A DNA stretch of 64,000 bases from PXAP01 sp964520585 (GCA_964520585.1 CAZFOO010000001.1:1-64000), one strand, 5' to 3'; counted from the first letter of the stretch, positions 7,441 through 16,994 are shown. Notes: a model not told the origin generated them from the sequence alone. Numbers and translations: made by a program.

Positions 7441-8322
7441 ATGGATAATAAAAAGGAAGAAAGAAAATTAAACATTGTGATTGTCGGTACCGGACTGATA
7501 GGTTGTTCAATAGCGGATGGACTGAAGGATTTGACAGAGGAAATTACAGGGGTCGATAACAACGCAGGACATTTGCAGGAAGCTTTGTACAGGGGATTAA
7601 TACGCAGAGGTTTGCCGCTCGAAAAGGCAGTGAGCAATGCTGATGTGGTAATCATTACTGTGCCCGTAGATGCAACTATCAGACTTCTTCCCCGGATCCT
7701 CGATGACATTGGTGAGCAAGCTGTCGTAATAGATGCCGGCTCGGTTAAAGCCGCTATATGCAAGGTGGTGGAATACCATCCGAAAAGGCAGCAATTTGTT
7801 GCTGCGCATCCCATGGCAGGATTGGCAGTATCCGGTCCCGAGGCCGCTGATGCACATCTTTTCCTTAACAGGAAAGTGATAATATGTGAAAAGGAAAAAT
7901 CATCTGCACCCGCATTAAGTTTAGCTTCTTCAATATTTGAAAAGCTTGGGATGAGTTTATTGTATATGACACCCGATCTTCATGATACTTGTGTTGCACA
8001 GGTTTCTCATCTACCCCAGGTTATTGCCTATGGACTCTCGGCTTTAACTGCAGAGCGCAAGGGGGACAATGAATTCCTGACAAAAGTGGCTGCCACCGGA
8101 TTCGAGTCCTCGACAAGACTGGCATCTAGTCCCGCCGATATGTGGATACCTATTATGCAGCTAAATAATGAAAAGATATCGGGCAGCCTCGATGATATGA
8201 TAACCAGTCTTTCGGAAATCAGGAATATGATAAAGTTAGGAAAATGGGATGCACTAGCCGGGTTTATAGGGAAGGCAAACAAGGCACGGGAAGAGTTTAT
8301 GAACGATTACAAACAGAAATAA
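7441..8322 (+). CDS. tyrA: Prephenate dehydrogenase
   Basis: NAD(P)-dependent oxidative decarboxylation of prephenate (or arogenate) towards tyrosine. The 293 residues start with a Rossmann fold, glycine motif G-T-G-L-I-G at residues 16-21, then V-I-T-V-P-V-D, A-H-P-M-A-G (conserved substrate-site histidine) and S-H-L-P-Q-V (second conserved histidine). No ACT or chorismate mutase domain is attached. It is the first structural gene after the Phe/Tyr attenuator, 75 bp before the DAHP synthase fusion. Cofactor and substrate preference cannot be read from the sequence. Confidence 0.93.
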   Translation: MDNKKEERKLNIVIVGTGLIGCSIADGLKDLTEEITGVDNNAGHLQEALYRGLIRRGLPLEKAVSNADVVIITVPVDATIRLLPRILDDIGEQAVVIDAGSVKAAICKVVEYHPKRQQFVAAHPMAGLAVSGPEAADAHLFLNRKVIICEKEKSSAPALSLASSIFEKLGMSLLYMTPDLHDTCVAQVSHLPQVIAYGLSALTAERKGDNEFLTKVAATGFESSTRLASSPADMWIPIMQLNNEKISGSLDDMITSLSEIRNMIKLGKWDALAGFIGKANKAREEFMNDYKQK

Positions 8323-8396
8323 ACTTTTAGAATATATTCTGACAGTCAGCTGAAATTAAAATTGAAACCGAAAATAAATAATTATAATCCTGAAAA

Positions 8397-9503
8397 ATGA
8401 AAAGATCAGAAAACCTTAACAGCGAACCGGCAGTTACTGAAAATGACCGCCGGAAGAAAGAAAAACCACTGATCATTGCGGGACCATGCAGTGCGGAATC
8501 GCCCATGCAGCTTCTTGAAACAGCTCTTGCCCTGAAAGATTGTAAGAGTGTAGATTATTTCCGTGCAGGAGTATGGAAACCGCGTACATTGCCTGATTCA
8601 TTCCAGGGTGTTGGTTCTGAAGGTTTGAAATGGCTCAGGGACATAAAACTTGAAACCGGCATGAAGGTTGCTACCGAAGTGGGATGTGAAAAGCATGTTC
8701 TTGAGGCATTGAAATATGATATTGATCTTTTGTGGATAGGAGCAAGGACGGTCAGCAATCCTTTTGTTGTTCAGGAAATCGCAGAATCTCTCAGGGGCGT
8801 GGATATTCCGGTATTTGTCAAAAATCCTCTTAACCCTGATCTGGAGTTGTGGTATGGTGCCATAAACCGGTTCCTTAAAGTAGGAATAAAAGAGGTGGGG
8901 GCAATACACAGGGGGTTTTCCGTTTGGGGTAAATCCATATTCAGAAATCCTCCTATATGGGAGATACCCAAGGCATTGAAGGAGCGGATGCCCGGAATGA
9001 CAATAATATGTGATCCCAGTCACATTACCGGTAAGCGCAGCCTGGTGCCTCTTGTGTCGGGAAGAGCCATGGGAGAAGGTATGGGTGGACTGATGATCGA
9101 GGTTCATCCTGAACCTGAAAAAGCGATGAGCGATGCTGCACAACAACTTGATCCGCCGGCATTTTCCGACCTGATGAACGATCTTGAGATCGTGTCTCCT
9201 CATAGCAGTGAGGAGACATATAATACAATTGATGAGTTGAGTTCAGAAATAGAAAAGGTAGATGACCTTCTTGTACATACCATTGCCAGCAGGATGGAGC
9301 TGGCACGGCAAATTGCAATGAAACAAAATCCCGGTGTTTCATTATCAACTCAAAGATCGGAATGCGAAAAAGCTAACGGCAGATTGCAGGGCCTTGCCAT
9401 AAATGACGGTTTAAGACCTGATTTTGTGAACCGGCTCTTTGATGAGATAAACAGGGAATCACATCACATTAAGTCCCCCGGCGCGGGAATGGTTGGAAAA
9501 TAA
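8397..9503 (+). CDS. Bifunctional DAHP synthase / chorismate mutase
   Basis: First shikimate step (PEP plus erythrose-4-phosphate) fused to chorismate mutase, the branch step to Phe/Tyr. Residues about 20-260 are a type I-beta DAHP synthase: I-A-G-P-C-S-A-E, F-R-A-G-V-W-K-P-R-T, W-I-G-A-R-T, V-K-N-P, C-D-P-S-H and M-I-E-V-H-P-E-P. Residues about 275-360 form an AroQ-type helical mutase domain (R-M-E-L-A-R-Q-I and a conserved acidic/arginine pattern). The C-terminal mutase arrangement is common in Bacteroidota. The fusion lets prephenate act as feedback signal in known homologues; that is expected here by family, not shown. Confidence 0.93.
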   Translation: MKRSENLNSEPAVTENDRRKKEKPLIIAGPCSAESPMQLLETALALKDCKSVDYFRAGVWKPRTLPDSFQGVGSEGLKWLRDIKLETGMKVATEVGCEKHVLEALKYDIDLLWIGARTVSNPFVVQEIAESLRGVDIPVFVKNPLNPDLELWYGAINRFLKVGIKEVGAIHRGFSVWGKSIFRNPPIWEIPKALKERMPGMTIICDPSHITGKRSLVPLVSGRAMGEGMGGLMIEVHPEPEKAMSDAAQQLDPPAFSDLMNDLEIVSPHSSEETYNTIDELSSEIEKVDDLLVHTIASRMELARQIAMKQNPGVSLSTQRSECEKANGRLQGLAINDGLRPDFVNRLFDEINRESHHIKSPGAGMVGK

Positions 9504-9689
9504 AAATTTCAGCTTAACTTTATGCCTGTAAATATGGTTGTCCGGTTGGTATAGTCCACCTAATGACTGTTGTTCTTTAAATGGTTGTACCTGGACTCTT
9601 ATCTGGTCCCGGTTAAAATTCAATTATGGTATGTATGGCTGTACAGATGCTGCTGTTGTGTTTTTTATGGCTGAATATGTAATGATAAT

Positions 9690-10715
9690 ATGGAAAAAAT
9701 AGAAGTTAAGTTGAAGGACCGTCAATCTGTGGTAGTTGTCGGAGAGTGCATGAATAATCTAAAAAAATATCTTAAAGGAAGAAAAACCTTCATAATTACC
9801 GATTCAAATGTAGATAATATTTATCGTAAACGTTTCCCCAGGTGCCCCGTTTATGTCGTTGAACCCGGTGAAAAGAGCAAAGACCTGAAGGTCGTTGCCG
9901 ATATATGCCGGTGGCTTCTTGAATCGGGAGCGGACAGGGGAGCCTTTATTGCCGGAATAGGAGGTGGGGTTGTATGCGATCTGGCCGGTTTTGTTGCTTC
10001 CACATATATGAGAGGGGTGAAATTCGGTTTCGTTGCCACTAGCTTGCTGGCTCAGGTTGACGCTTCAATAGGAGGGAAGAACGGGGTTAACCTTGACGGG
10101 TATAAGAATATAATTGGTACTTTTACACAACCTGAATTCGTTATTTGCGATGTGGATATGCTGGTCACCCTGCCAGAAAAAGAATTTGTGAACGGGTTGG
10201 CAGAAGTTGTGAAGCATGCGCTTATCAATGATGCGGACCAGGTTTCTCACCTTGAGAAATTTAATATTCCGATCCTGATAAAAGATCGCAACGAGATGGA
10301 ATATATTGTTGGCCACTCTGTCAGGATAAAGGCAAAAGTAGTTGAAAATGATGAGATGGAGCAAGGAGAAAGACGCAAGCTTAATCTGGGTCATACATGG
10401 GGCCACGCCGTTGAGAAAGTCGCCGCTATGCCTCATGGCGAATCGGTTTCTGTGGGACTCACCTTTGCTGCCGGATTATCTGCTAAAAAGGGACTGCTGA
10501 AGGAAGAGGAGAGAAAGAGGATATTAAATTTACTTTCAGCCTTTGATCTGCCTCTGATGAGCCCGGCCGATCCGGCCAGGGTATTTGATGCTATGGTTAA
10601 AGATAAAAAAAAGGAGGGAGATACTATCCATTTTATCCTGATGAAAGGAATTGGTAATGTTGTAGTTGAACCCGTTAATGTTGAAGAATTAAAAATATTT
10701 GCTTTAAATGGATAA
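9690..10715 (+). CDS. aroB: 3-dehydroquinate synthase
   Basis: Converts DAHP to 3-dehydroquinate using NAD+ and a divalent metal. The 341 residues carry V-E-P-G-E-K-S-K, the G-I-G-G-G-V-V-C-D-L-A-G-F-V-A-S-T-Y-M-R-G signature, and metal ligands in the G-L-A-E-V-V-K-H-A and L-N-L-G-H-T-W-G-H-A motifs. It is slightly short of the E. coli enzyme but complete. A 186-bp gap separates it from the DAHP synthase gene, with no terminator seen. Its 3' end overlaps aroD by 8 bp in an ATGGATAA arrangement. Confidence 0.96.
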   Translation: MEKIEVKLKDRQSVVVVGECMNNLKKYLKGRKTFIITDSNVDNIYRKRFPRCPVYVVEPGEKSKDLKVVADICRWLLESGADRGAFIAGIGGGVVCDLAGFVASTYMRGVKFGFVATSLLAQVDASIGGKNGVNLDGYKNIIGTFTQPEFVICDVDMLVTLPEKEFVNGLAEVVKHALINDADQVSHLEKFNIPILIKDRNEMEYIVGHSVRIKAKVVENDEMEQGERRKLNLGHTWGHAVEKVAAMPHGESVSVGLTFAAGLSAKKGLLKEEERKRILNLLSAFDLPLMSPADPARVFDAMVKDKKKEGDTIHFILMKGIGNVVVEPVNVEELKIFALNG

Positions 10716-11364
10716 TAAAAATAAGATTTGTGTAAGTATTGGCAATACACCCTTTGATGCAATTCCGGGTATTCTTGCCCAGGTCGGCATGGCAGAAATT
10801 CGCATGGACCTGGCAAATTTCAGCGATGAAGAGCTTAAAACCATTTTTTCAGGGCATAATAATCTTATAGCCACATGCAGGGAGGGTGAGTATGATGACC
10901 TGGAAAGAGGACGTCTGCTTGAGAGTGCTGTAAGGTTCGGTGCTGCATATATCGATATTGAAGCCGATGCGGAGACCGGGTGGCGGGACCGGATGATTAA
11001 GCTTGCCAGGACATCTAAGACGGGTCTTATACTGTCAAGACATTATTATACTCATACTCCTCCGGGAGAAGATTTGAAGAAAGACGTTGACGGGATGTTT
11101 AATATGGGTGCTGATATTGTTAAAATTGCCACCCAGGTAAACCTGCCCTCTGAAGCTGCGGAGCTTCTCGGACTTTATGCCAAATACAATTCCATTGTAG
11201 CCGTTGGAATGGGTCCGTTGGGAGTTATCACCCGTCTTGCATCTCCATTCCTGGGAGCTCCTTTTACTTTTGCTTCATTCGGAGAAAATCCGCTGACTGC
11301 CGCAGGGCAGATTGAGTTTAGTGAGATGACGGAGCTTATTGAAAAGATCTCATCTTATGGATGA
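10708..11364 (+). CDS. aroD: 3-dehydroquinate dehydratase, type I
   Basis: Dehydrates 3-dehydroquinate through a Schiff base. The 218 residues fit class I: E-I-R-M-D near residue 31, the catalytic histidine in S-R-H-Y-Y-T (about residue 112) and the Schiff-base lysine in I-V-K-I-A-T (about residue 138). Several Bacteroidota use the unrelated type II enzyme (AroQ), so the type is worth recording. It overlaps aroB by 8 bp upstream and aroE by 8 bp downstream. Confidence 0.94.
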   Translation: MDNKNKICVSIGNTPFDAIPGILAQVGMAEIRMDLANFSDEELKTIFSGHNNLIATCREGEYDDLERGRLLESAVRFGAAYIDIEADAETGWRDRMIKLARTSKTGLILSRHYYTHTPPGEDLKKDVDGMFNMGADIVKIATQVNLPSEAAELLGLYAKYNSIVAVGMGPLGVITRLASPFLGAPFTFASFGENPLTAAGQIEFSEMTELIEKISSYG

Positions 11365-12310
11365 TGTATCATTACGATATTTTGCGGTTTTTGGCAATCC
11401 CATACTACATAGCCGCAGTCCACAATTATACAATGCCCTTTTCCGGCATGACCGGGTAAGCGCTTATTATACCAGGATAAACACCCAAACCGGCAAGAGA
11501 GTATGTGAGATTATCCATATGCTTGGATTATCGGGTGCCAATATAACCACTCCATTTAAGGAAGAAATCATACCTTTTCTTGATTCACTGTCGCCCGACG
11601 CAGAGAAAGTATCTGCAGTAAATACAATAATTAACCAGGATGGTGAACTTAAAGGATATAATACCGATGCTGACGGTGTTACCGGTTCTCTCAGGGAGGC
11701 CGGGATTGATCCGGCCGGTCTGAAATGCATGGTTTTGGGAGCGGGAGGAGCCGGTAAGGCTGCTGCGATGGGACTGATTAATGCAGGTGCTGATGTTTTG
11801 ATAGCAAACCGGACTCCGGGCAAAGCCCTGCAATTTGCTGAGAAGGCCGGATGCGGGTTTGCTGTTATGGAAGATGCACTAAGAAGGATCCCTTTATTTG
11901 ATGTTCTGGTAATAGCCCTTCCTCCTGGTATCCATCTCCCCGGATTTGAAGGTATTCATCCCGGTCATACAATTATTGACGCAAATTACGGACATGACAA
12001 AGGTAGCAACGGATCTATGATTTACAACTGCAGGGTTATTCGCGGAGAGAGATGGTTATTACATCAGGCAGTTGATGCTTACCGGCTGTTTACAGGGAAA
12101 ACTGCAGACACACGGGTAATGGAGGAGGGATTGAATAAAAATACTGATCCCTCAAATGTTATAATAAGTGCAATCAGGGGTAGACAGGATGGTTTGCCAG
12201 CCCTGAATGAGAAGTCCGATATGCTCATTGACGGAAGGGGACTTGATAACAGCCAAATAAAAAAAATTACAAATGAAGAAAAAAATAGGGCGTTCAAAGG
12301 TTCAGGGTAA
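11357..12310 (+). CDS. aroE: Shikimate dehydrogenase, extended C-terminus
   Basis: NADPH-dependent reduction of 3-dehydroshikimate. I chose ATG 11357 over an upstream in-frame TTG (11339) because it gives the same 8-bp ATGGAT overlap as aroB/aroD; the product is 317 residues. Motifs: H-S-R-S-P (shikimate site), T-T-P-F-K with the catalytic lysine, N-T-D-A-D-G, the Rossmann loop G-A-G-G-A-G-K, N-R-T and a C-terminal L-H-Q-A-V-D-A-Y. The domain normally ends near residue 265; about 50 extra hydrophilic residues follow, of unknown role. Its 3' end overlaps aroA by 38 bp. Confidence 0.92.
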   Translation: MDDVSLRYFAVFGNPILHSRSPQLYNALFRHDRVSAYYTRINTQTGKRVCEIIHMLGLSGANITTPFKEEIIPFLDSLSPDAEKVSAVNTIINQDGELKGYNTDADGVTGSLREAGIDPAGLKCMVLGAGGAGKAAAMGLINAGADVLIANRTPGKALQFAEKAGCGFAVMEDALRRIPLFDVLVIALPPGIHLPGFEGIHPGHTIIDANYGHDKGSNGSMIYNCRVIRGERWLLHQAVDAYRLFTGKTADTRVMEEGLNKNTDPSNVIISAIRGRQDGLPALNEKSDMLIDGRGLDNSQIKKITNEEKNRAFKGSG

Positions 12311-13511
12311 TATCCAGTCCCCGCCCTCCAAAAGCTTTGCCCAGCGAGCCGTTGCAGTGGCTGCTCTTGCCAGGGGGACTTCGGAAATTATCTACCCGGG
12401 TACTTCCGATGATGTAAATGCCGCTGTGAATGTTATCCGGCAGTTAGGTGCCGTGGCTAATTATGCAGGTGGAAATATTATAGTAGACGGTGGGGTATCA
12501 TGTCCATCTGATATATTGGACTGTGGCGAGGCCGGATTAAGTATCAGGATGTTCTCTTCAGTGGCAGCAGTATTTGAAGAACCTGTTACCCTGACCGGAC
12601 GGGGTTCTTTGCTTAAAAGACCGATGAATGTGGTGGAGGACTCCCTGAAGGCAATGGGGGTTAAGTGTTCAACAAATAATGGCTACCTTCCCTTGACGGT
12701 GCAAGGGCCAGTCAGGGGGGGGGTCGCCGCCGTGGATGGGTCGTTCAGCTCCCAGGTGCTGACAGGAATGCTTATTGCAGCTCCCTTTGCACAGCAGGAC
12801 ATGAGTATTTTGGTTGCCGATCTCAAGAGCCGCCCTTATATAGACATCACTCTTAATGTAATGAAAAATTTTGGAGTTGAAGTCCACAATCAGAATTATT
12901 CAGAATTTTTTGTGAAATCAGGACAGGAATATCATCCTGCAAGATTCGTTGTGGAGGGAGACTGGAGTGCTGCTGCTTTTTTGCTGGTAGCAGGTGCCAT
13001 TAACGGTCAGGTAAAGGTGGAAAATCTCCATACAGGTTCTGCACAGGCCGATAAGGAGATTTTGACAGCACTTGAAAGAGCAGGGGCTATAATATCCACT
13101 GGTGCCAATTATGTTACAGTAAGCAAAAGCCACCTGAGTGCATTTGAGTTTGATGCGACCCACTGTCCAGACCTCTTTCCACCGCTGGTGAGTCTTGCTG
13201 CCTTTTGTAATGGAACTTCACGGATAAAGGGTGTAGGGCGGCTGATACACAAGGAGAGCAACCGAGCAGAAACCCTCAGGGAGGAATTTGGGAAACTTGG
13301 ATTACGCATATCATATGATGAAGATATTATGACGGTGACCGGTGCACGGTGTCAAGGGAGTACTGTATTTTCACATGGCGATCACCGGATTGCCATGGCG
13401 ACTGCTGTTGCTGCTTTGGATTGCGAAGGGGATGTTATAATTGAGGGAGCGGAGTCCGTGGCAAAATCCTACCCGGCCTTTTTTGAAGATCTTGAAACAT
13501 TAATGGTTTAA
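12273..13511 (+). CDS. aroA: 3-phosphoshikimate 1-carboxyvinyltransferase (EPSP synthase)
   Basis: Joins shikimate-3-phosphate and PEP. The 412 residues show the N-terminal P-P-S-K-S-F-A-Q-R substrate motif with the catalytic lysine, a C-G-E-A-G-L-S-I-R-M loop where the usual motif is G-N-A-G-T-A-x-R, and the late H-G-D-H-R-I-A-M-A signature. The G-T to G-L change in the PEP loop is a departure from the commonest form but still fits the family. It starts inside aroE (38-bp overlap). Shikimate kinase, needed just before this step, is not in the window. Confidence 0.94.
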   Translation: MKKKIGRSKVQGNIQSPPSKSFAQRAVAVAALARGTSEIIYPGTSDDVNAAVNVIRQLGAVANYAGGNIIVDGGVSCPSDILDCGEAGLSIRMFSSVAAVFEEPVTLTGRGSLLKRPMNVVEDSLKAMGVKCSTNNGYLPLTVQGPVRGGVAAVDGSFSSQVLTGMLIAAPFAQQDMSILVADLKSRPYIDITLNVMKNFGVEVHNQNYSEFFVKSGQEYHPARFVVEGDWSAAAFLLVAGAINGQVKVENLHTGSAQADKEILTALERAGAIISTGANYVTVSKSHLSAFEFDATHCPDLFPPLVSLAAFCNGTSRIKGVGRLIHKESNRAETLREEFGKLGLRISYDEDIMTVTGARCQGSTVFSHGDHRIAMATAVAALDCEGDVIIEGAESVAKSYPAFFEDLETLMV

Positions 13512-13670
13512 TATTGTTTTCATTCCGGCCGGTTGATATTTTTAATGCCCAGGTGGGTATTTGTCCGGTATACATCTCTATTTTATGGATCTTCCGTATA
13601 ATTATGCCGGATATTTAAACAATGGTTTGTTAAAAAATTGATTAAATATTTTCTAAATTTATAAACTAAA

Positions 13671-14648
13671 ATGAACAGTACCGGAAGAATATTCAGAGTA
13701 GGATTATTTGGTGAATCGCACGGAGAAGGAATTGGTGTTACCATAGATGGTTGTCCCCCGGGCATCCCCCTTCAAACTGATGATTTTATTTATGATCTTG
13801 GGCGCCGTAAGGCCGGTAAGGCCGGAACCACTCCAAGAATTGAAGATGATCTGCCGGAAATAATATCTGGTCAGTTTAATGGACACACTACCGGTGCTCC
13901 CTTGACCATATTGTTCAGGAACAAAAATGTGCGTTCGGGGGACTATGCCGACCTGCGGGAAACTCCCAGACCCGGGCATTCAGATTTTGTTGCCTACAAA
14001 AGATATAAAGGGTATAATGATTACCGGGGAGGAGGGCATTTTTCAGGCCGGATCACCCTATGTTTGGTGGCAGCAGGGGTGGTAGCAAAAAAAATTATAT
14101 CGTCTGTGAAAATTGAGGCCGGATTGGTAAGAGCAGGAGGAGAAAAAGATATCGATAAGGCTGTTGCTGAAGCAATGGAAGCAGGAGACTCTGTGGGTGG
14201 AGTGGTTGAATGTCGTGCCGGTGGAATTCCGGTTGGATGGGGAGAACCCTTCTTCGATTCGGTGGAATCGGTAATTGCTCATCTCGCCTTTTCAATCCCT
14301 GCTATAAAGGGTATCGAATTCGGTTCTGGATTTGCGGCGGCTTCGATGCGTGGAAGTGCCCATAATGATCCTATAGTAGATGATTCCGGAAGGACTGCCA
14401 GTAATAATGCCGGCGGCATATCAGGAGGATTGACTAATGGCAATGACCTGGTTTTCAGGATAGCGGTCAAGCCCACTTCAAGCATATCCGTTGCTCAATC
14501 CACTTATAGCAGGAAATCCCGTAAGGTTGAGCAGTTAGAGGTTAAGGGGCGTCATGATGCATGTATAGCCTTGCGGGTTCCAGTGGTGCTGGAAGCTATC
14601 ACCGCAATTGCCCTTGCCGACCTTAAAATGCTGGCCGAAAGCAGGTAA
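13671..14648 (+). CDS. aroC: Chorismate synthase
   Basis: Converts EPSP to chorismate using reduced FMN. The 325 residues contain G-E-S-H-G at the start, the R-R-K-A-G-K-A-G-T-T-P-R-x-E-D-D signature, R-P-G-H-S-D, the R-G-G-G-H-F-S-G-R loop and S-N-N-A-G-G-I-S-G-G. It is somewhat shorter than typical 350-360-residue enzymes because of trimmed loops but both ends look intact. A 159-bp AT-rich spacer separates it from aroA, so it may also have its own promoter. Last recognisable gene of the aromatic cluster. Confidence 0.95.
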   Translation: MNSTGRIFRVGLFGESHGEGIGVTIDGCPPGIPLQTDDFIYDLGRRKAGKAGTTPRIEDDLPEIISGQFNGHTTGAPLTILFRNKNVRSGDYADLRETPRPGHSDFVAYKRYKGYNDYRGGGHFSGRITLCLVAAGVVAKKIISSVKIEAGLVRAGGEKDIDKAVAEAMEAGDSVGGVVECRAGGIPVGWGEPFFDSVESVIAHLAFSIPAIKGIEFGSGFAAASMRGSAHNDPIVDDSGRTASNNAGGISGGLTNGNDLVFRIAVKPTSSISVAQSTYSRKSRKVEQLEVKGRHDACIALRVPVVLEAITAIALADLKMLAESR

Positions 14649-14752
14649 TAGGGTTTTTTGATAATAAGTTAGAGGCGATTACAGTTATTGCTTTGAAATT
14701 TAAATAAGTCCATTAACACTTTAATTAACCTAAATTTCATACCCCAATACCC

Positions 14753-15199
14753 ATGAGAAAACTATTTGTTTTTATGCTGATTGCCGCACTTTTGCCAGCG
14801 TGCAGATCGGGGCAGCAGATGACTGCCGTGGAGCCATCCGAACCGGAGATATATGAACCAGCCGAACAGCCTGAGTCTGAAGCTGAACTTTCCGATGAGA
14901 TACCGGTTCTGGAAGAGAGTTTTGATTTTGAATTACCGGAAGATGAAGTAAGCCATGATGTTAACCGGTATTTTGTTATTTTGGGTAGTTTCAGGATAAG
15001 TAATAATGCAAGTAGATTTAAAGTTAAACTGGAAAAAGAAGGTTTTGACCCGGTTATACTGTTATCTGAAACAGGCCTTCACCGGGTTTGCATTAATTCA
15101 TATTCCCGTGAAGATGAGGCCCGCCAGAGAGTACTTAATATCCGCAGGAGTTTTCCTGAATATCATGATGCCTGGCTGCTGATCAGAAAAGAGATATAA
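14753..15199 (+). CDS. SPOR-domain lipoprotein
   Basis: 148 residues. The N-terminus is a lipoprotein signal with lipobox L-P-A-C at Cys17. A Glu/Pro-rich linker (about residues 25-65) leads to a C-terminal SPOR fold (about 72-145, starting Y-F-V-I-L-G-S-F) of the type that binds denuded septal peptidoglycan. This suggests an outer-membrane lipoprotein reaching to the cell wall. Its exact role is not recognisable. It lies 104 bp after aroC with its own strong terminator, so it is probably not functionally tied to the aro genes. Confidence 0.75.
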   Translation: MRKLFVFMLIAALLPACRSGQQMTAVEPSEPEIYEPAEQPESEAELSDEIPVLEESFDFELPEDEVSHDVNRYFVILGSFRISNNASRFKVKLEKEGFDPVILLSETGLHRVCINSYSREDEARQRVLNIRRSFPEYHDAWLLIRKEI

Positions 15200-15206
15200 T
15201 CTGTAA

Positions 15207-15250
15207 ATAAAAGCGGGTCTGTGCGCTAAAGCTAACAGACCCGCTTTTAT
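15207..15250. terminator. Bidirectional terminator
   Basis: A perfect 16-bp stem, ATAAAAGCGGGTCTGT (15207-15222) with its complement (15235-15250), encloses a 12-base loop. It has T-rich tails on both strands. It lies between the convergent SPOR lipoprotein gene and amtB, so it can end transcription from both sides. Confidence 0.92.
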
Positions 15251-15283
15251 TTTTATTCTGCAGAGCAAGTTTTGTGAGGATAA

Positions 15284-16540
15284 TTAATTGTATGCGGCCT
15301 CTCCATGCTCATAAATATCAAGTCCCTCTTCTTCAACTCTTTTGGAAACCCGCAGACCAATGGTTTTCTTTAATACGATAAAGAGAATAAAGCCGGTACC
15401 TAATGCCCATGCTGCAACCGCCAGCACTCCAATTATCTGTGATAACAATAATCCGGCTCCTCCTCCATAGAATAATCCTCCGTCAGTAGAGAACAAGCCT
15501 ACCATAATTGTACCAAATGCCCCGCAAACTCCGTGGACGGATATAGCTCCGACCGGATCATCTATTTTAAGGATATTGTCAAAAAATGACACCGAAAATA
15601 CAAGAATTATTCCTGCAAGAAGACCTACAATTACTGCACCTGCCGGACTGATAACATCGGTTCCTGCCGTTATAGCTACGAGGCCGGCAAGGGCACCATT
15701 CAACGTAAGACTTAGAAGAGGCTTTTTGTAAAGAAACCACCCCATGGAAATTGCACCAACAACCCCCCCTGCGGCGGACAGGTTTGTGGTTACAAAGATG
15801 TGAGAAATAGCAAGGGCATTTTCGGTACCCGATGACGCAAGTTGCGAGCCGGGGTTAAATCCAAACCAGCCAAACCACAATATGAATACACCCAGGGCTC
15901 CCAGGGTAAGGCTGTGTCCGGGTATGGCATTTGTCTTCCCGTTATATTTGCCTAACCGTGGTCCCAGTATTGCCGCTCCTGCAAGCCCTACCCATGCACC
16001 CACTGAATGCACAACTGTTGAACCGGCAAAGTCATGAAAAGGAATTTTCATGGTGGACAACCATCCTCCTCCCCATATCCAGTGTCCGGAAATGGGATAT
16101 ATGAGCGTGGTAATAACAATACTGAAGATAATATATACCCTGAATTCTGTCCTTTCTGCCATGGCCCCCGAAACTATTGTGGCTGCAGTTGCAGCGAAGA
16201 CAGTCTGGAAAATAAGGAATGCCATTCCCGGAATATCTCCATCCACTATCCCGCTTCCAAATAAATATATACTACCCATAAACCCTCCTTTTGCAGTTCC
16301 GAACATTATGCTGAAGCCTATCAGCCAGAAAAACAATGAACCAAATGAAAAGTCCATTATATTTTTCATAAGGATATTGGCAGTGTTTTTAGCTCTTGTG
16401 AAACCGGCCTCGACCATTGCAAATCCAGGCTGCATGAACATTACAAGTGCTGCTGCAATTAGAACCCATACTGTATCGGCAGAAGCTGCCAGATCGCTGA
16501 TACTGACCGCTACTTTTTCTATAGTTATTGAATCATCCAT
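15284..16540 (-). CDS. amtB: Ammonium transporter
   Basis: Inner-membrane ammonium channel of the Amt/MEP/Rh family. The 418 residues contain about 11 membrane helices and the family signatures F-A-M-V-E-A-G-F-T-R-A-K-N, D-F-A-G-S-T-V-V-H-S (first pore histidine in G-S-T-V-V-H) and I-S-V-H-G-V-C-G (second pore histidine). A cytoplasmic tail follows helix 11. No cleavable signal peptide is obvious. It lies 35 bp downstream of the PII gene that is expected to gate it. Confidence 0.95.
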   Translation of the reverse strand: MDDSITIEKVAVSISDLAASADTVWVLIAAALVMFMQPGFAMVEAGFTRAKNTANILMKNIMDFSFGSLFFWLIGFSIMFGTAKGGFMGSIYLFGSGIVDGDIPGMAFLIFQTVFAATAATIVSGAMAERTEFRVYIIFSIVITTLIYPISGHWIWGGGWLSTMKIPFHDFAGSTVVHSVGAWVGLAGAAILGPRLGKYNGKTNAIPGHSLTLGALGVFILWFGWFGFNPGSQLASSGTENALAISHIFVTTNLSAAGGVVGAISMGWFLYKKPLLSLTLNGALAGLVAITAGTDVISPAGAVIVGLLAGIILVFSVSFFDNILKIDDPVGAISVHGVCGAFGTIMVGLFSTDGGLFYGGGAGLLLSQIIGVLAVAAWALGTGFILFIVLKKTIGLRVSKRVEEEGLDIYEHGEAAYN

Positions 16541-16575
16541 TTTATCAGTTTTTATCAGTTTTTATTATTCAGAAC

Positions 16576-16938
16576 TTATTTGATTTTTTCTTCATCTTTA
16601 ATATAGAGAGTATCATCTCCCGATTCACCGGTTCTTATCCTGTAGCTGTTGTCAACCGGCATTACAAATATTCTACCGTCACCAATTTCCCCTGTCCTGG
16701 CTGAATTAAGGATGGTATCAATAGTCTTTTTAAGGTTCTTTTCTCTTACCACGATAGATATGAGTATTCGTTCAATTGATCCCGTATCGTATACAACGCC
16801 CCTGTAGATCCTGCCTTGTCTTGCCTGGCCAATGCCCCTGACCTCCCAGAAGGAGAAAAAGTCAATATCTGCTTCATGAAGGGCATCTTTTACCTCTTCA
16901 AATTTTGTTTTTCTGATAATTGCCTCTATTCGTTTCAT
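16576..16938 (-). CDS. glnB: PII nitrogen regulatory protein
   Basis: Small trimeric signalling protein that senses ATP/ADP and 2-oxoglutarate and blocks AmtB. The 120 residues carry the B-loop T-G-E-I-G-D-G-R-I-F and the C-loop R-I-R-T-G-E-S-G. The T-loop is I-Y-R-G-V-V-Y: Tyr50 matches the uridylylated Tyr51 of E. coli, but the loop is one residue shorter before it and the following segment D-T-G-S-I-E-R differs from the enterobacterial one. Paired with amtB in one operon (GlnK-like role). Whether it is covalently modified cannot be told. Confidence 0.92.
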   Translation of the reverse strand: MKRIEAIIRKTKFEEVKDALHEADIDFFSFWEVRGIGQARQGRIYRGVVYDTGSIERILISIVVREKNLKKTIDTILNSARTGEIGDGRIFVMPVDNSYRIRTGESGDDTLYIKDEEKIK

Positions 16939-16994
16939 GACTGATTATTTGTTGGTTATTGTGATGTATTAAAAAAAAATATTATGTTTTTTAA

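Noticed and set aside
7185..7814. 209-codon minus-strand frame across the leader region and tyrA
   Set aside because: It covers the Phe/Tyr leader, the terminator and the Rossmann part of tyrA on the wrong strand; codon pattern follows tyrA.
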